64,000 bases of DNA from Atopsyche davidsoni (taxonomy: Eukaryota; Arthropoda; Insecta; Trichoptera; Hydrobiosidae), in contig JAILWY010000027.1 of the NCBI GenBank assembly GCA_022113835.1, forward strand, positions 7,690,501 to 7,754,500, read 5' to 3'. The first letter of the stretch is position 1, and each line of letters begins with the position of its first letter. Below are positions 36,885 to 48,819 of the stretch, piece by piece. The notes under the pieces are model-generated. The model had not been told where the DNA came from, did no database searches, and worked only from the letters and a program-made list of their open reading frames with translations. Position numbers and translations under genes: made by a program.

Positions 36885-37110
36885 TTGGTGTGCGTCTTCT
36901 GTTCTTCCGCCATTTTGTTGTGAAAGGTAAATAGAGTAGAGTAGGGAGTAGGTACATGAATGGCCGGGAGCTATTTCTGGGTGCGAGCCGCGGCGGATGT
37001 CTCGGGAGGCCGAGCTCGAGGAAGTCAGGTCCCTTCGTTTTTATAATTAAAACGAAGACGCGGTGTCAAGTCCCATTTAAATTCAAAACTCGGCGTTAGC
37101 TCAGAAGATT
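36885..37110. promoter_or_regulatory. YY1-like word, GC patch and perfect hairpin
   Basis: TTCTTCCGCCATTTTGTTG (about 36903) combines ETS (TTCCG) and YY1 (GCCAT) words; the complement ATGGCGGAAG is at 48369. CTTCGTTTT (37033-37041) and AAAACGAAG (37049-37057) form a perfect 9 bp inverted repeat with loop TATAATT. Confidence 0.3.
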
Positions 37111-37114
37111 CTTG

Positions 37115-38685
37115 TAGACGAAAATCGAAACTTAAAAGACTCCGTAAAAGAGTAAAAATAGGCGAACTCGTTTTGAATATACTTGTGTGACTATTTCACA
37201 AGATTCTCTCTGAAAGGACGCTTTCAATCCTCGAGCGTTGATCTCTAATAAAAAGCAACATAAAAACTCACCGCGCTTTTCTTGCTGATTTTTTTTATTA
37301 AAACGCAACGCAACCGACTGATAACTTAGCCAATATTGTACAGCATAGTTAGAAAAAAAATTCCCATGTTTTTAGTACTATAAGTGTATCCATACAATAG
37401 AGTTATCTTTAAGCGTAGTTAACGTGTACATGGGTTTTTTTTAAAGCTTTTTAATTTTATAGCTTTGACTTAAAAGTTGTGTCAATTAAAAAAAAAAATA
37501 AATGGTCAGTTTGGCTGAGCTTATTGCATTAGTATTTAAGAAAACACGTAATGAAAGAAGTAGAACTAAAATTATAATATAGTATTTTATCACATATTTA
37601 TGTGAGTAAATATGAAAAAATTTATCGCAGTAAAAGTCTTTATATATTATTTAATTCTTTTTTTCTTTCTAACCGCTATAAAAGAATGAACATAGACATA
37701 TAGAAGACTACATACATAGGAGAATATGTTTAAAACATCTGAATATAAATTTGATGCAATTATGCAACCGAAGTATCTTTTTTGTACTCGCTATATTAAA
37801 AACTGTATTATTTTAATCAATAAATTATACGCGTCTGATTATTCATGTCTTATTATCGGGTTATTTTTTAAGTCTGTCGCTTCAACACCTCAGTGATTAG
37901 TTAGAAATATGTGGATGCCTGCAACGCATTATTATGCGGTTTGCAGGTATTTTTTGTACTCAAACACACTGAGTGATTTATAACATAGTAATATTTTAAC
38001 ACGCAATTACAGCAAAGTTAAAAAATTTCTAGACTGCATCTGATCTCGATGAACAGGTGCTTACCTAACGTAAAGCATTTTGATCTATTAAAACTATAAA
38101 TATATAAATTCCAATTGAAATTATTTTGTAAATATTATGTAAGTGCTAAGCCGGGTTGCTTTTTTATAATTTTACAACACTTCAGTCTTTCTGTTTGTAA
38201 AGTCACTTTCTATAAACAAAAACCTCTATGGAATGTTTTACAGCGGGCACAATAACGTACAAAATATTTCCATAATAATAAAAAAAAATTATTCTCATGT
38301 TTATAACTAACTTTATCATAGTATATTTTGTTACTTGTGTGAAATATTTGCAAAAACGTATTTAATTAAATGGAATTGGTTCATATGCAACTAAGATTTT
38401 TCAGGAACAGCTCGATAGTAAAATGATAAATAATTATTAAAAGCAAATATTAATATGAGAGTTTACCAACAAGTTTAATCAATTTCCATTTGTTTATCGT
38501 GGCATAGATATAATCTGAACTTAAGTTTAAGTACGTACTTAATAAAGATATACTACATCCACAAAAAAAGCCTAATATAAATTAAGCCATAAAAGTCTCA
38601 TTAACTCCAAGTTTATCATCTTTTTCAGAAGTTGTTTCTCCCATCACTTAAATACAGCTTTATGAATTGAGTTGCTAAACGGTTT
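37115..38685. other. AT-rich stretch, no gene seen
   Basis: A partial arm of the foldback family may be present near 37310 (CAACGCAACCGACTGATAAC). Otherwise AT-rich without exons. Confidence 0.4.
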
Positions 38686-38689
38686 ATAA

Positions 38690-38965
38690 TACACGAAGCT
38701 TCTACCAGATTCTTGACGAAACTACACCCGTCCCGCTCGCCCCCGACGAGTCCCCTCAACGCCGAAAGAGACGAACGCGGCGGCCCCGTCTCGAAGCGAA
38801 ACTTTTAATGACATACAGGGTGGTAGTTTAACACAGGTTTTAACGATCATTTGGGCGTAATGTGTACTTAACGCGTGCTTAATACGAGGTTTTATTGTTT
38901 ATTGTGGATAATGCATCACTCCTAGGCTATTCCGTAGACGTTTATTGTCAGCCGGTCGGACCCGA
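38690..38965. promoter_or_regulatory. Candidate cis-regulatory module
   Basis: A GC-rich left part (CCGTCCCGCTCGCCCCCGAC) is followed by a homeodomain-word-rich right part (GCTTAATACGAGGTTTTATT). No frame. Confidence 0.25.
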
Positions 38966-38969
38966 GGCG

Positions 38970-40055
38970 AGTAGCAAAATCAGATTTTACATCTTTTTAA
39001 TTACTGGAAAATTGAAAACGGGGAGCACAAAATTTAAAGCACTAATCGTTTATATTCATCACTTATCTTAAACAAAAAGTATATATTATTATTAAACATT
39101 TCTATTATAATATAATAATAAAAAAATCTTTGAATCATTCTCATATAAAAAAGCATCTTCTATACTTAGTCTCATCCAAAAGAGCAGCATAATAAGTGCC
39201 CAAACACTTTCTTAACTGAAAACTTTATATGTTATATTCGTATTTTCTGCTGAGGGCATTTTGAAATTTGATTACTTTCTTAACACCATGTCAGCAATGA
39301 GAAGTCCGAATTTGCTTTTTTTTTTTTAAATATTAAGTAATTTTTTTTACACTGATAAGCCAATAGCGAAGAAAAACATCCAAAAAGAACGGAAAATGAT
39401 TTTTGTAGGTTATAAAACTTTTCTACTTGTGTTTTCCATGCAAATTTTTCACCTTTTATTGAATGTAGAGCGTTTTTGGTGTTTTAAGAATAATGATTAA
39501 TATAAAATATTTTAAAAATTTGCTGATTTACAAATAAACTATTAGTTACATGCTATGAATAACAAATTTAAATATAAAAATTCGTATATTCTTGTAACGT
39601 TAAATCCAATTCTGAAATACTTTTTTAATATTTTAAATTAAACCACATACTTTAATTTGTAAATCTACCGCACCTACCGTTCATTAAATGTGACCTGTTT
39701 AAATAAAGTTTAAGAAATATCAAGCAAAAGCTATTTGTATAAATAATTATCCATATTTATCTTTTCATAGTTGTAATATATTAATGTTTTCAATTATTAA
39801 TTAGCCTGCGTGCTATTTAATTATACCAAGCTTAGATTGATAGTAATAACGTACCTATACGTAAAATATTTAAAAAAATATTTAATGGTGAGTTCATGAC
39901 GTGTTTTTCTCTACGCGTGGATATTTGTAAACAAACAGTCAAATTACGTCACACAAAATATTATAAATTACGTAACAAATTAGTGTTGCATGTTTTACAC
40001 CTCAGACACTCCTACTACATAACGAAACTCTGTTAACATCCCCATTTGTATCGCG
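38970..40055. other. AT-rich stretch, no gene seen
   Basis: A possible half-arm of the foldback family at about 39352 (CTGATAAGCCAATAGCG). No exons. Confidence 0.4.
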
Positions 40056-40059
40056 CAAG

Positions 40060-40500
40060 GAAGCGGCTGTATCACGCGCTGTTTTCACTTCTGCTTTTCA
40101 GTTTCAGGACCCCGCTTCGTTGCGAAGCAACCCTCTGAGTTCATGCTGATTTAAAATCCTCATAAAGCTTTGAATTATTTGGCGTATTTAACACCAGTGT
40201 AAAAAATTATAAAACATAATTTTTTTGACTCAATATCTGCCCCTGTCTTTATTTACTTTCTCTGCAGATGTTTTTTTTCAAGCGACGATCCTCTCGCGCC
40301 GCTATTGTTCATTCTTCCGAAGCTCTTGGATGAGACCGATCTAATTTTAACACTCGACCAACGAGCTGTCAGGCCGGCGTCTCGACGCCCTGTTTTCATA
40401 GAATCCGCTCGAAACAAAATAAATTAAAAAATACAAAGAAGGGCGGCGATCCAAAGGTCACAGCGTGAGATTCTTTGCCAACAGGATGATTTACTTAATC
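40060..40500. promoter_or_regulatory. GC-raised module with hairpin and strong acceptor-like word
   Basis: GCTTCGTTGCGAAGC at about 40113 is a perfect 6 bp stem. TTTATTTACTTTCTCTGCAG ending at 40267 is a very good plus-strand 3' splice site followed by ATG, but that frame closes after 21 codons and I see no good donor nearby. The rest is medium-GC and could be an enhancer. Confidence 0.3.
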
Positions 40501-40504
40501 CACG

Positions 40505-43500
40505 AACATATTTCAGCACTGAATATTTTTTAAAAAGATATATGAAATACTCTCTCGTTTAAAAATCCTAGACCTTCTTAGATAATTAATAGCCATTTTT
40601 TTGAAATGAAACTTCAGGTATTTTCAGTATGAAAATTTTTATGCGTTATGCTCCATTAAAAACAACGAAACAAGAAATATTTAAATTACAACTTTTCTTT
40701 TCAATTTTATACTTGTTTTTATTTTACAAAAATAGTAAACTTTTTATCGAAAAATATTTGTACATTACATAAAAGAAATAATAAGACAATATTCTATCTT
40801 ATCTTTATTCGTTATCTAACACATTCCATTACTAGTTAAATAGGAATATTCTAAAGTCTCTTGTCATACAATACTAATTTATTATTTTGTGTTATACGTT
40901 ATTTACAATTTCTTTTGTACTAATATAACTTACCTTAAGTTAAAAACAACACCAATAAACTAAAAAGACCGTAAGATACACAAGATACGTAAGTACATGT
41001 TCATGAATGGTCCAACCTACCAACACTATTCGAAGATCAAGAATGGAGTTAGCCTTTTCATAGTTTCCATGGCTAAATTTATATTATACTTCCAATTCTC
41101 TTTTTTACTAAGAATTTATTTTTTGCCAACAAAATATAAGATTAGAAACACTACAATCCCAACCTAAAATCTAAAAGGTTTTGTTATAAATAAAAAGATC
41201 CGTCTCAATATCTCTTTTTTTATAAATCTCGCTTATATAACACATAATGTACATCAGAATTCACAAGAGATTTTTGTACCTGCGCTTTTTTTCATGCTCC
41301 GAAATCGCAAAAAAGGAAAAATATCCACTTTGAAAAATGGCGAGCTGTTACTTTTGTGACGGAAACAGATTAGTAATTTCCACTTCTGACTCATCCCTTA
41401 CAAAAACGAATATCCTGAAAGCACGGGGGTGGCATTTGCAATCACAATGGAAACATCCCCCTATAATCTTATATTCTACCCGGTAGAGTTAGTTTATTTC
41501 GAAAAAGTAAAATTTAAGATAACTGTTATTTTATTTTGATGAAAATACGAAATAGTAAAAAATTAAAATATTTAACTTTATCATAAGTCCTTACTTTGAT
41601 TTAAAAAATTCACATCATACTTAAGTGATATTGATAATATTTTACTTACATATATTAACTACCATTTGCATAGTATGTATGTGTTAAAATATTTTTTTAA
41701 AAATGAGACTATAAATATTTACACCCATTATTGCTTTGTAACATTAAAAAATCTTTATTTTTCAAAGTATAATATGTAAAATAGACTTTAAATTTATCTA
41801 TGTTTTTCAAGGGTAGTTTTATGGTTGTTATAAGTATTGAAACTGGACTGACTGAACATTCACGATTCTACCCTTTTCACTCAACTACGGAGTGCAATCA
41901 TATCGTACACGGCATACCGGTGTATTTTGAATGCCGCACTTTTAATGTATTCGAGTAATTAAATAAATGTTTATTTAGAAGTTAATAAATCAAGACACGG
42001 TGTGCTGCCTCATGTTTTAATGGTTGACATTATTTTTCTTTTTATTTTTTTTTCACCTGTTTGTTCATTTTATACCTGCGCATAGGTCCTTCTCAGTTCA
42101 TTCAAAATATTATAAATACACACGAATACAACCTACGACCCTTTTTATATAAATAAACTATATATAACGTATGGTTTAACAATTTTGAATATACTTTAAT
42201 AAAATGATATATCAGAACTAAATGTGACACAAAAATTCGTAAAAACGTTCATTTATGATATTCAATGTATGATCATAGTCGGTTTGCCTTAACCCTGTTA
42301 ATTAAAAAGACAGGTATCGGCGAAATAAATCTTCAGGTTATTTGAAATTCACATGTTAGAATAAATGCACCCGTTGTCATTCTGGTATCAAGGTTCATAT
42401 AAACAAATAAAGAATTATTTTCTTAAGCTAATTTATGAGTCATGCAAATATAATTAAAAATGACAGCTGCACGAATAAGAAATATAGCGCTATGAAAAAA
42501 AATACCATAGCTTAAATTAATATTTTTGATAACAGTGGAGTCCAATATAAATATACAATAAAATAATGAAATGTGGTTTATATTTTAATTTGTCTCCTGG
42601 GACTCTAGGTATTACTAATTATGTAAACAACGCATTATATATATAAAATCCCAGACATAAAAAAACATTAGTAAATTACAGAAATAACACAACAGGGAAG
42701 AATGCTATCCGTCTGTGTATTGATACACATATTTTACCAGTAAGCGTAAATCATATAGAAAAACATAAATTAGTCAGACAGCCAACTGCTCCGTACAAAC
42801 ACTGGGAGCTACTCAACCAATATATAACCACAAACACGTACTCACTTACCAGGGAGGTAATAATTCTTACACATAAGCATTCAATCGCAAGAATAAGAAG
42901 GATTACTGAAAAAAAATTGTTTACTTTGGCGAATAATTTTATTTGGAATGAATCAGAGAATCACAGCTTGAAGACCCAAAAGCTGAATATTTTATTCGCT
43001 ATACTCCCATTATCATTCATATATTTAAACTGCAGCAAATTTTCAATGCAAACCTGTTTTGTATATGTGAAAATAAAACTAATTTGGCAAATCATGTAAT
43101 ATCAATTGATAAAAAAATAATAATCTGAAAAAATCAGAGTATATTTAAGGAAATTACGGCAGTTTATAATTCATTACACTATTATTAAAATACGATAATA
43201 ATATTTTAAGTGATTTTTTTATTTCTTACTTTTTTCTAAGAAAATTTAAAATACTATAATTTATTCGCATTCAATGTTGCATATATATTAACAATTCTTT
43301 TCTTGTATATATTATACCTGCATATAAAAATTCTAAGGAATTTACGTGTTTATTTTTTTAATATGGCTTGTATTTTTTTTCATTTAAGCACTGGCGAATT
43401 AACAAAAACCTCAATTATATATATATAAAATATATTTAAAAATATTATGATTCAAGAATATAAAATACAAATATGGTTTTTTATCACGTTATGGAGCAAC

Positions 43501-43855
43501 GTTTGTATATTTTTAAAGTATATGTAAATTATAACAATACTTAAATGTAATTTAGATTAGGCAAATTTTCCAAAAAATCTTATCCGGTCATGATATAAAC
43601 ATATTTTCAGTTCAGCTATTTTTTTGCAACCTCTCTACATATATTCATAAAAAATATCCCCTAATTTTTTTTTTACCTAGAATTGGTCAATCTAAATTTC
43701 AGTGGTATTTTTCAACATTCGCTCAGTTTTCTTTGCCGTAAAATAATATCAAGTAGACTAATTACTCAAATACAATTTTATAAGTAATCAAGAGTTCTAG
43801 TTTAGTTATTCTTTACACGAAATAATATACTTAGTCGACGTTTAAATTATGAGTA
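40505..43855. other. Longest AT-rich stretch without a supported feature
   Basis: About 3.3 kb with no exon, no clear repeat and few GC patches. A mild patch at about 41340-41490 contains TCTACC/GGTAGA (41475-41487) as a small inverted repeat. Confidence 0.45.
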
Positions 43856-43954
43856 ATTATTTTATTCACCCTCAAGCGGGCCCACCGCTGAATAATTAAT
43901 TTGAACAAACGCTCCAGGTTTAACCCGTGTTTAAATAATTTTGTTATTTCTCAG

Positions 43955-44100
43955 TGTCATTAGTGAGGCCTACCTGTCGGCTGCACGGGCGGCTCGTAAT
44001 GACCCGCTATGTTTTAACGTCTCAATTTTAGAGACTTTTTATGTCTACCCCTCCTGCGGATGCCTTATGTATCTATCCTTTTTTATTCAGTATATAATAG
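43955..44100 (+). CDS. Candidate internal exon, unknown product
   Basis: An acceptor-like TTTTGTTATTTCTCAG ends at 43954 and a donor-like AATAG|GTAAGA starts at 44101, enclosing 146 nt. One frame is open throughout (48 codons, starting VISEAYLSAARAARND and ending near MYLSFFIQYIIG). The composition is GC-raised against AT-rich flanks. I do not recognise the sequence, the second half is hydrophobic, and 146 nt open by chance is not rare. It may instead be a non-coding conserved element. It lies on the same strand as the ratchet series. Confidence 0.2.
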
Positions 44101-44129
44101 GTAAGAAACGCGTTGGTTGTCTATGAAAA

Positions 44130-44555
44130 ACAACTCCATTATTTTTATTTGCTTTATTTTTTTTCAACATATTTTATATATTTTTTGCAACACAATCAAT
44201 ATTTAAGTAATGTTTATTAAAAAAATCAGCAAACTTTGGATATAGTATGAATAGTTATAATTCCTTTTTAAGTAAGTTAGTTTAAGAAATATTTAACGTT
44301 TAACTTATGTCAATATACTGTGAAAAGTTGAACTGTTTTTTTTTCTGTAATGAGTTTTTAAATATTTTACTTTTACAATATTGTTAATTTTTATTGAATT
44401 TGATTCATAACAATTCTCAAATATTCTTATTACTCTGAATATAAAATAATATCTTTATTGATGTGTTGATAAATTATTATTTTTATCGTTACTTACTAAT
44501 GTTAACTTAATCATTTCCTGGATATTCTGTAAGCTTTGTTTGCAAACATAAGATA
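44130..44555. other. AT-rich stretch, no gene seen
   Basis: No feature supported. Confidence 0.4.
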
Positions 44556-44829
44556 TTTCAACAAAAAAATAAGTAACTGCGACATCTTCCATGGAATTGA
44601 AGAATGGCCTCAATTCGAGCTCGTGAGACAATAAATTAGAACAATATTTACATAACTTATAAAGGTGGCATAAATCGTGGGTCGATATGCTCTTTAATGC
44701 TGGTATACGAATAAAAATCAAAGACAAATATAACTCTCTAGAATATGCCAAAAGACTCGCGAAAAAAGTGACGGACGTCAAAGCGGGCAATGGCCGCTGG
44801 CCAACCCCTCCCCAATGAGCCATCGCCAT
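44455..44829 (-). CDS. Doubtful 124-codon open frame, unknown
   Basis: The longest open frame here that is not a repeat or low-complexity sequence. It starts MAMAHWGGVGQRPLP and continues with mixed composition (Cys at several points, Glu/Asp, aromatic residues). The start lies within ACAAGATGGCGATGGC, a YY1-type word. I recognise no domain, signal peptide or splice pattern, and the 3' half is AT-driven. Chance is the more likely explanation; conservation in related species would rescue it. Confidence 0.15.
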   Translation of the reverse strand: MAMAHWGGVGQRPLPALTSVTFFASLLAYSRELYLSLIFIRIPALKSISTHDLCHLYKLCKYCSNLLSHELELRPFFNSMEDVAVTYFFVEISYVCKQSLQNIQEMIKLTLVSNDKNNNLSTHQ

Positions 44830-45240
44830 CTTGTTTGGCCACCGCCATTTGCTTCCGCAATCGTGACGAAGAATCTAGAAGATATCTCGGAATAGCTCAC
44901 TTTACATAGTCATATAAATATATATATATATATATTAAATGCATTATTACAGTAACCTAACCTGTCTTACTAATCTAGTATAATCTCTTTTAAATATTTT
45001 TTTATGGTGATACAAATCTAAAACAGAGTATTATCTAAAAATAATAAAAAATATATTTTCATTAGTAATATTATTTTTTAGTCTCTCGCGTGCACGTTTA
45101 ATTAAAATATAATTTCAAGCTTTTCTGGGTTTTACAGTTATTCCTGGGTAACATTTAATGCACTGCAGACATAACGTTTTTTCGAATCACGGCCATTATG
45201 TTCTGCATCCGCCATTTGCTTCCGCGATCGAGACTTGAAA
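44815..45240 (-). promoter_or_regulatory. Duplicated YY1/PHO-like box
   Basis: CCGCCATTTGCTTCCGC occurs at about 44846 and about 45209, about 360 bp apart. Each copy is preceded within 30 bp by another GCCAT word and followed by (A/G)ATCG. Flanks also agree in part (ATCTCGGAATAGCTCA against CATCACGGAATAATTGAT). A local duplication that kept the box, or paired sites. PHO recognises GCCAT cores; the Polycomb-response idea is inference. Confidence 0.4.
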
Positions 45241-45548
45241 TTGAAAAGTCATCACGGAATAATTGATTCAGCAGGGCCGCCCAGGGGCGCGTCAGAACTT
45301 GCACCCCCCGCTGAAGAGAAACTCATTTCCTGGTGCCGGATCTGACCAGACGTGAATCTCGCTGCTTCGGAACTTCATGTCTTCTGTAAAGCTATTTTCC
45401 TTTTGGGGAAGAATATATATTGATTCTTGAGATTAATATCTTAGTAGGATTAATATACAAATACATTCTTTGTATCGGATTCCTGTATCTCTTTACATAC
45501 TTAGCTTTCTTTACATCTTATATAATACATATATACACACACATATAC

Positions 45549-45556
<8 letters not shown>

Positions 45557-45598
<42 letters not shown>
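45557..45598. repeat. (TA)n microsatellite
   Basis: About 40 bp of pure TA after a compound AT/AC tract. Confidence 0.95.
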
Positions 45599-45601
<3 letters not shown>

Positions 45602-45779
45602 TAATTTTTGTTTTTGTCTGTGTTCTTTTGCCGGTATAACTTAATTAAAATTCTTCGGGTATATTTATAGTTGTGTTATTTAAATTAAACTTTTGACAAT
45701 ATATTTCAAATACAAGAAGGGTGAATTCAAAGTGTCAGTTTTCTTTTTTTAATATGTTTATTTGATATTTAAATAAAAA

Positions 45780-45863
45780 ACTAATGTATTTTTCTTTTCT
45801 TTGCAGGTAAGCACCGACCATGAGATATCTTTATCTTTAAAATAACCATTGATTTTGGTAAGT
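45780..45863 (+). other. Recursive splice site 3 (ratchet point with RS-exon)
   Basis: TTTTTCTTTTCTTTGCAG (AG at 45805-45806) is followed directly by GTAAGC. A second, near-perfect donor TTTTG|GTAAGTCAG starts at 45858, defining a 51 nt candidate exon (45807-45857) with stops in all frames. The pyrimidine tract is the best in the window. It lies 14.2 kb after the site at 31619. Confidence 0.7.
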
Positions 45864-45869
45864 CAGTCA

Positions 45870-46330
45870 AACTTAACCGACAATAATATCATGAACTTTA
45901 CATTTACAGTATTTTAAAAAAAAAGTTTCAATCGTGAATAATACCTATAGAATTTAATAATTCTAGATTTTTTATGTATACAATGTTAATTCTTCATCTT
46001 TATATTATATAAGGCCATATTTTTGCATTGAAACAATTCTATTGCATTATTATTAAATTGCACAGAAACAATACCAGAACAGCATGTACTATTAATTGTC
46101 ATTATCACAATTTTAAGTATAATTTTCATTGAAAAAAAGAGTTTCATTGACTTTTGTGTTAGCAATTGATATGAACGTGTGTAATAGATATTCAAAATAT
46201 GAGAAAATAAAAATACAGCCAGGAACTTTCATTTAAACTAAACAAGAGCTGTGTTGTCAAATATTTAGTAAATGCAAATAATGATTATCTTTATATCAAA
46301 AATTACGGCCGAAATATAAGACCTTACCTT
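45870..46330. other. AT-rich stretch, no gene seen
   Basis: No feature supported. Confidence 0.45.
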
Positions 46331-46344
46331 TTTTTACCATCATC

Positions 46345-46500
46345 AGGAGTTCTCATTCATTGTGCATTGTGTGCAAGACTCTCTCATTTATGGCGTAGTC
46401 AACCCATAGTACTTTAAAGATTCTCCTTTAAAACCACATTTCAAACGCCTCACTTTTTTGGCATTGTAGCTGTATCAAGTGTCCAAATCGAAGGAATTAG
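46345..46500 (-). pseudogene. LINE fragment: RT C-terminal tail
   Basis: On the minus strand the codons give SIWTLDTATMP, a frameshift, EAFEMWF, a stop, then RRIFKVLWVDYAINERVLHT. This is the same tail region as at 30.0-30.3 kb, with the order of conserved residues kept (E-A-F-E-M-W, R-R, W-V-D, N-E-x-V-L). It has both a frameshift and a stop, so it is inactive. Confidence 0.75.
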
Positions 46501-46679
46501 AGGTCTATAGTGTATAGATATATATTCGAAGAAATAATTACCTATCTATTATGAGGAGAGGCACTAAATTAAGAAGATACATCAATTGAGCAACATTTCT
46601 ATTTTACTACAGCAAAGTCAGCAGTGGACGTGTTAAAGCTCCTTCACAAACTGCAAAGTTATTTCATACGTAAAAGTGA

Positions 46680-46935
46680 ACTCAAACAAAAGAAATAAGT
46701 TGTGCCGTAATGACCGGAGGGTTGCGGAGGCCCAGGAGGGGTCGGGGGAGAAAGAGGCCGCGAGTGCAGGCCGGAGTTTCCCATTTGGCGAGAGTCAGTC
46801 GCAGGCGCGGGGCGGATTTATGGCCGGCGGTTTCCTCAGACGCCGGCGGCGACGTCACGGGGGCAGCGCTTCCCAAACTTCTGGGCACGACACGACCGCC
46901 GACAATGATTTTTGTCATTATTCAGCACCACAGAC
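46680..46935. promoter_or_regulatory. GC-rich candidate module with TTTATGG
   Basis: A highly GC-rich patch. TTTATGG (46817-46823), a Caudal/Abd-B-type core, is embedded in GC-rich sequence, and GACGTCAC lies downstream. Three overlapping frames on both strands (64-91 codons) reflect low stop density in GC-rich DNA. Confidence 0.35.
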
Positions 46936-47044
46936 CATAGATTTCTTATAAAATATCGACTCAAAATAATACAGCGGGTACTGCAAAAAAAATATTTTAT
47001 ACTAATATGATTAGGCATATTTTTACACATATTGAAAATGACTT

Positions 47045-47155
47045 AAAGAAACTCTTAGAAAAATATAATTGAGACTTGTGTAGGATTTGAACATACATCT
47101 CCAAGCTTACATGGCCGGTGTATGAACCAATGTGCCCAAGCCAATCAATATTTGT
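47045..47155 (-). repeat. tRNA-Thr-like SINE, copy 2
   Basis: A reversed, more diverged copy of the element at 2396-2505. It shares ACCGGCCATGTAAGCTTGGA and the 3' body word TATTTTTCTAAGAGTTTCTT. The B box has decayed to GTTCAAATCC. Confidence 0.7.
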
Positions 47156-47159
47156 ATTA

Positions 47160-47875
47160 AGTAATATAAGCCTGTAAAGCTAATTAAAACGCACTTGGTT
47201 GACATTCAATCCACAGAATAGACATAAATATTTTTTGTTAATATCAAAGCGTGCTTGTGTGGTAACTATTGTAATACAGCAGTACCAATATAAAAATTGA
47301 ACATACATTTCGGCTTTAACTAAAACAGTAAAACAGCATTCTTATAACGGAATTTCAGGTTCAATATTAATTGTTATTTTCTCAATGTATTTCAAACGAA
47401 TCCTATGTATACCTCAAATAATTTATATTTTTACTTCGATCTGTATAAAAAGTTGTGAAAAAATGTGTCAATTCGGCCAAAGTAAATTTAATTTATTTGA
47501 ATGAGGTAAGTCATGTTTTTTGATAATGATTTTATTGACATAACTATTAACACATATATTATCCCGTGAATTGTCATCCTTGCAACAAATAACACCGTTT
47601 ATATAATACAAATATTCTGCATTATTAGAATATATAGGTAGAATTTATTTATCTTTCTGTAATATCACAATTTTTACATTCACCATAATATAGCAAAAAA
47701 AAAATTAAACTTGAATGTTTATATATGTAATTAACTTTTATTTCCTTTTCTGTTAATTGTCAGCTAGCAACAAATGTCATTTTACACAAAGAATATAACT
47801 CATAATCAGTAAATAATATAAGGTCGGTAGTTTAATTCTTATAAAAAATTACTTGATTATTATTTAGATAAATAA
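47160..47875. other. AT-rich stretch, isolated donor-like word
   Basis: GAATGAG|GTAAGTC at about 47515 is a strong plus-strand 5' splice site, but no acceptor-bounded exon is visible before it. Confidence 0.35.
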
Positions 47876-47879
47876 ATAG

Positions 47880-48130
47880 GTTTTATCAGAGTGCCGCTGC
47901 TTGCGCCAGCTTTGTCGAAAGTTTTGGGGAGACTGTACTCGGCCACTCAGTCATAAGTCATGTAATCCGTGTACAGTGAAACTGACTTTATTTATGATTT
48001 GTTGAGAGATGTCTGACGCTCGGCTTGAACGGATTTCTGCGCGGAAGTGTGTATTGATTATCTCCCCCGACGCTGAAAAATTATCTCGCGCAAGAGATTG
48101 TATTCTTTGATTGATAAGGTGCTGGCACAC
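47880..48130. promoter_or_regulatory. Candidate cis-regulatory module
   Basis: A medium-GC patch holding ACTTTATTTATGATTTGTTG (Caudal/Hox-type), GTGTATTGATTATCTC and ATCTC/GAGAT as a small inverted repeat around GCGCAA. No frame. Confidence 0.3.
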
Positions 48131-48364
48131 GAGTCATTACGTTTTTACAACTTCATCGCTCAATAATTTGCAAAAAACACGTGATGTATTCAGTGAGTGT
48201 AGTAAAAAAACTCAAATCTATAGTACTCTACACAAATATTTGATTAAATATAACTTGAAGTAATTCTCAGGTGTGTATTTATTGTTCCCCATGAATAAAA
48301 AAACGTATAAAAGGTATACATCTATTTAAGAAAATAATCTAACTGAACACGATAATTTATATAA

Positions 48365-48800
48365 AAATATGGCGGAAGACTCGAGTGGGCGGGCCCGGGT
48401 CCTGCGGGGAAAAAAATTCTGGAAACATTTTAATTATTTCTAATTATTATGTTGCCTTTCTGAAAAATAATAAATCTACCGTATCCGACAGGTCCCCAGC
48501 CCTCAAGGATACGAAGTCAGCCCGAGTTCGTCCCTTCGCTTTGCATTCAATAGTGTCCTGAGCCCTCCGATATTTTACCTGCACTGACTTTGGATCGAGG
48601 AAAGCCCGGAGCATACCTGAGGTCGAACATAATTATTAATATCATATTTTTCGTCGGTCGGTATATTATGGCTTTAATTTTTATACCGAAATTCGGCTAT
48701 CCATTTTTTGTCAAGGAAACTGCATTTTTGAATTTGCCACGGCTTTATTCCGAGAACCGAAATAGGACTAGACCCAAAAGAGTCAAACCTTTCATCGATT
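48365..48800. promoter_or_regulatory. GC-raised module with YY1/ETS word
   Basis: ATGGCGGAAG at 48369, then GGGCGGGCCCGGGTCC and a conserved-looking patch CCCCAGCCCTCAAGGATACG. The 71-codon plus frame at its right edge is not convincing. Confidence 0.3.
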
Positions 48801-48819
48801 TTTAGTTTAAAAAATAAAT

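Noticed and set aside
40240..40335. A coding exon starting after the strong acceptor at 40267
   Set aside because: The ATG frame closes after 21 codons and no good donor is nearby; it may be a decoy acceptor.
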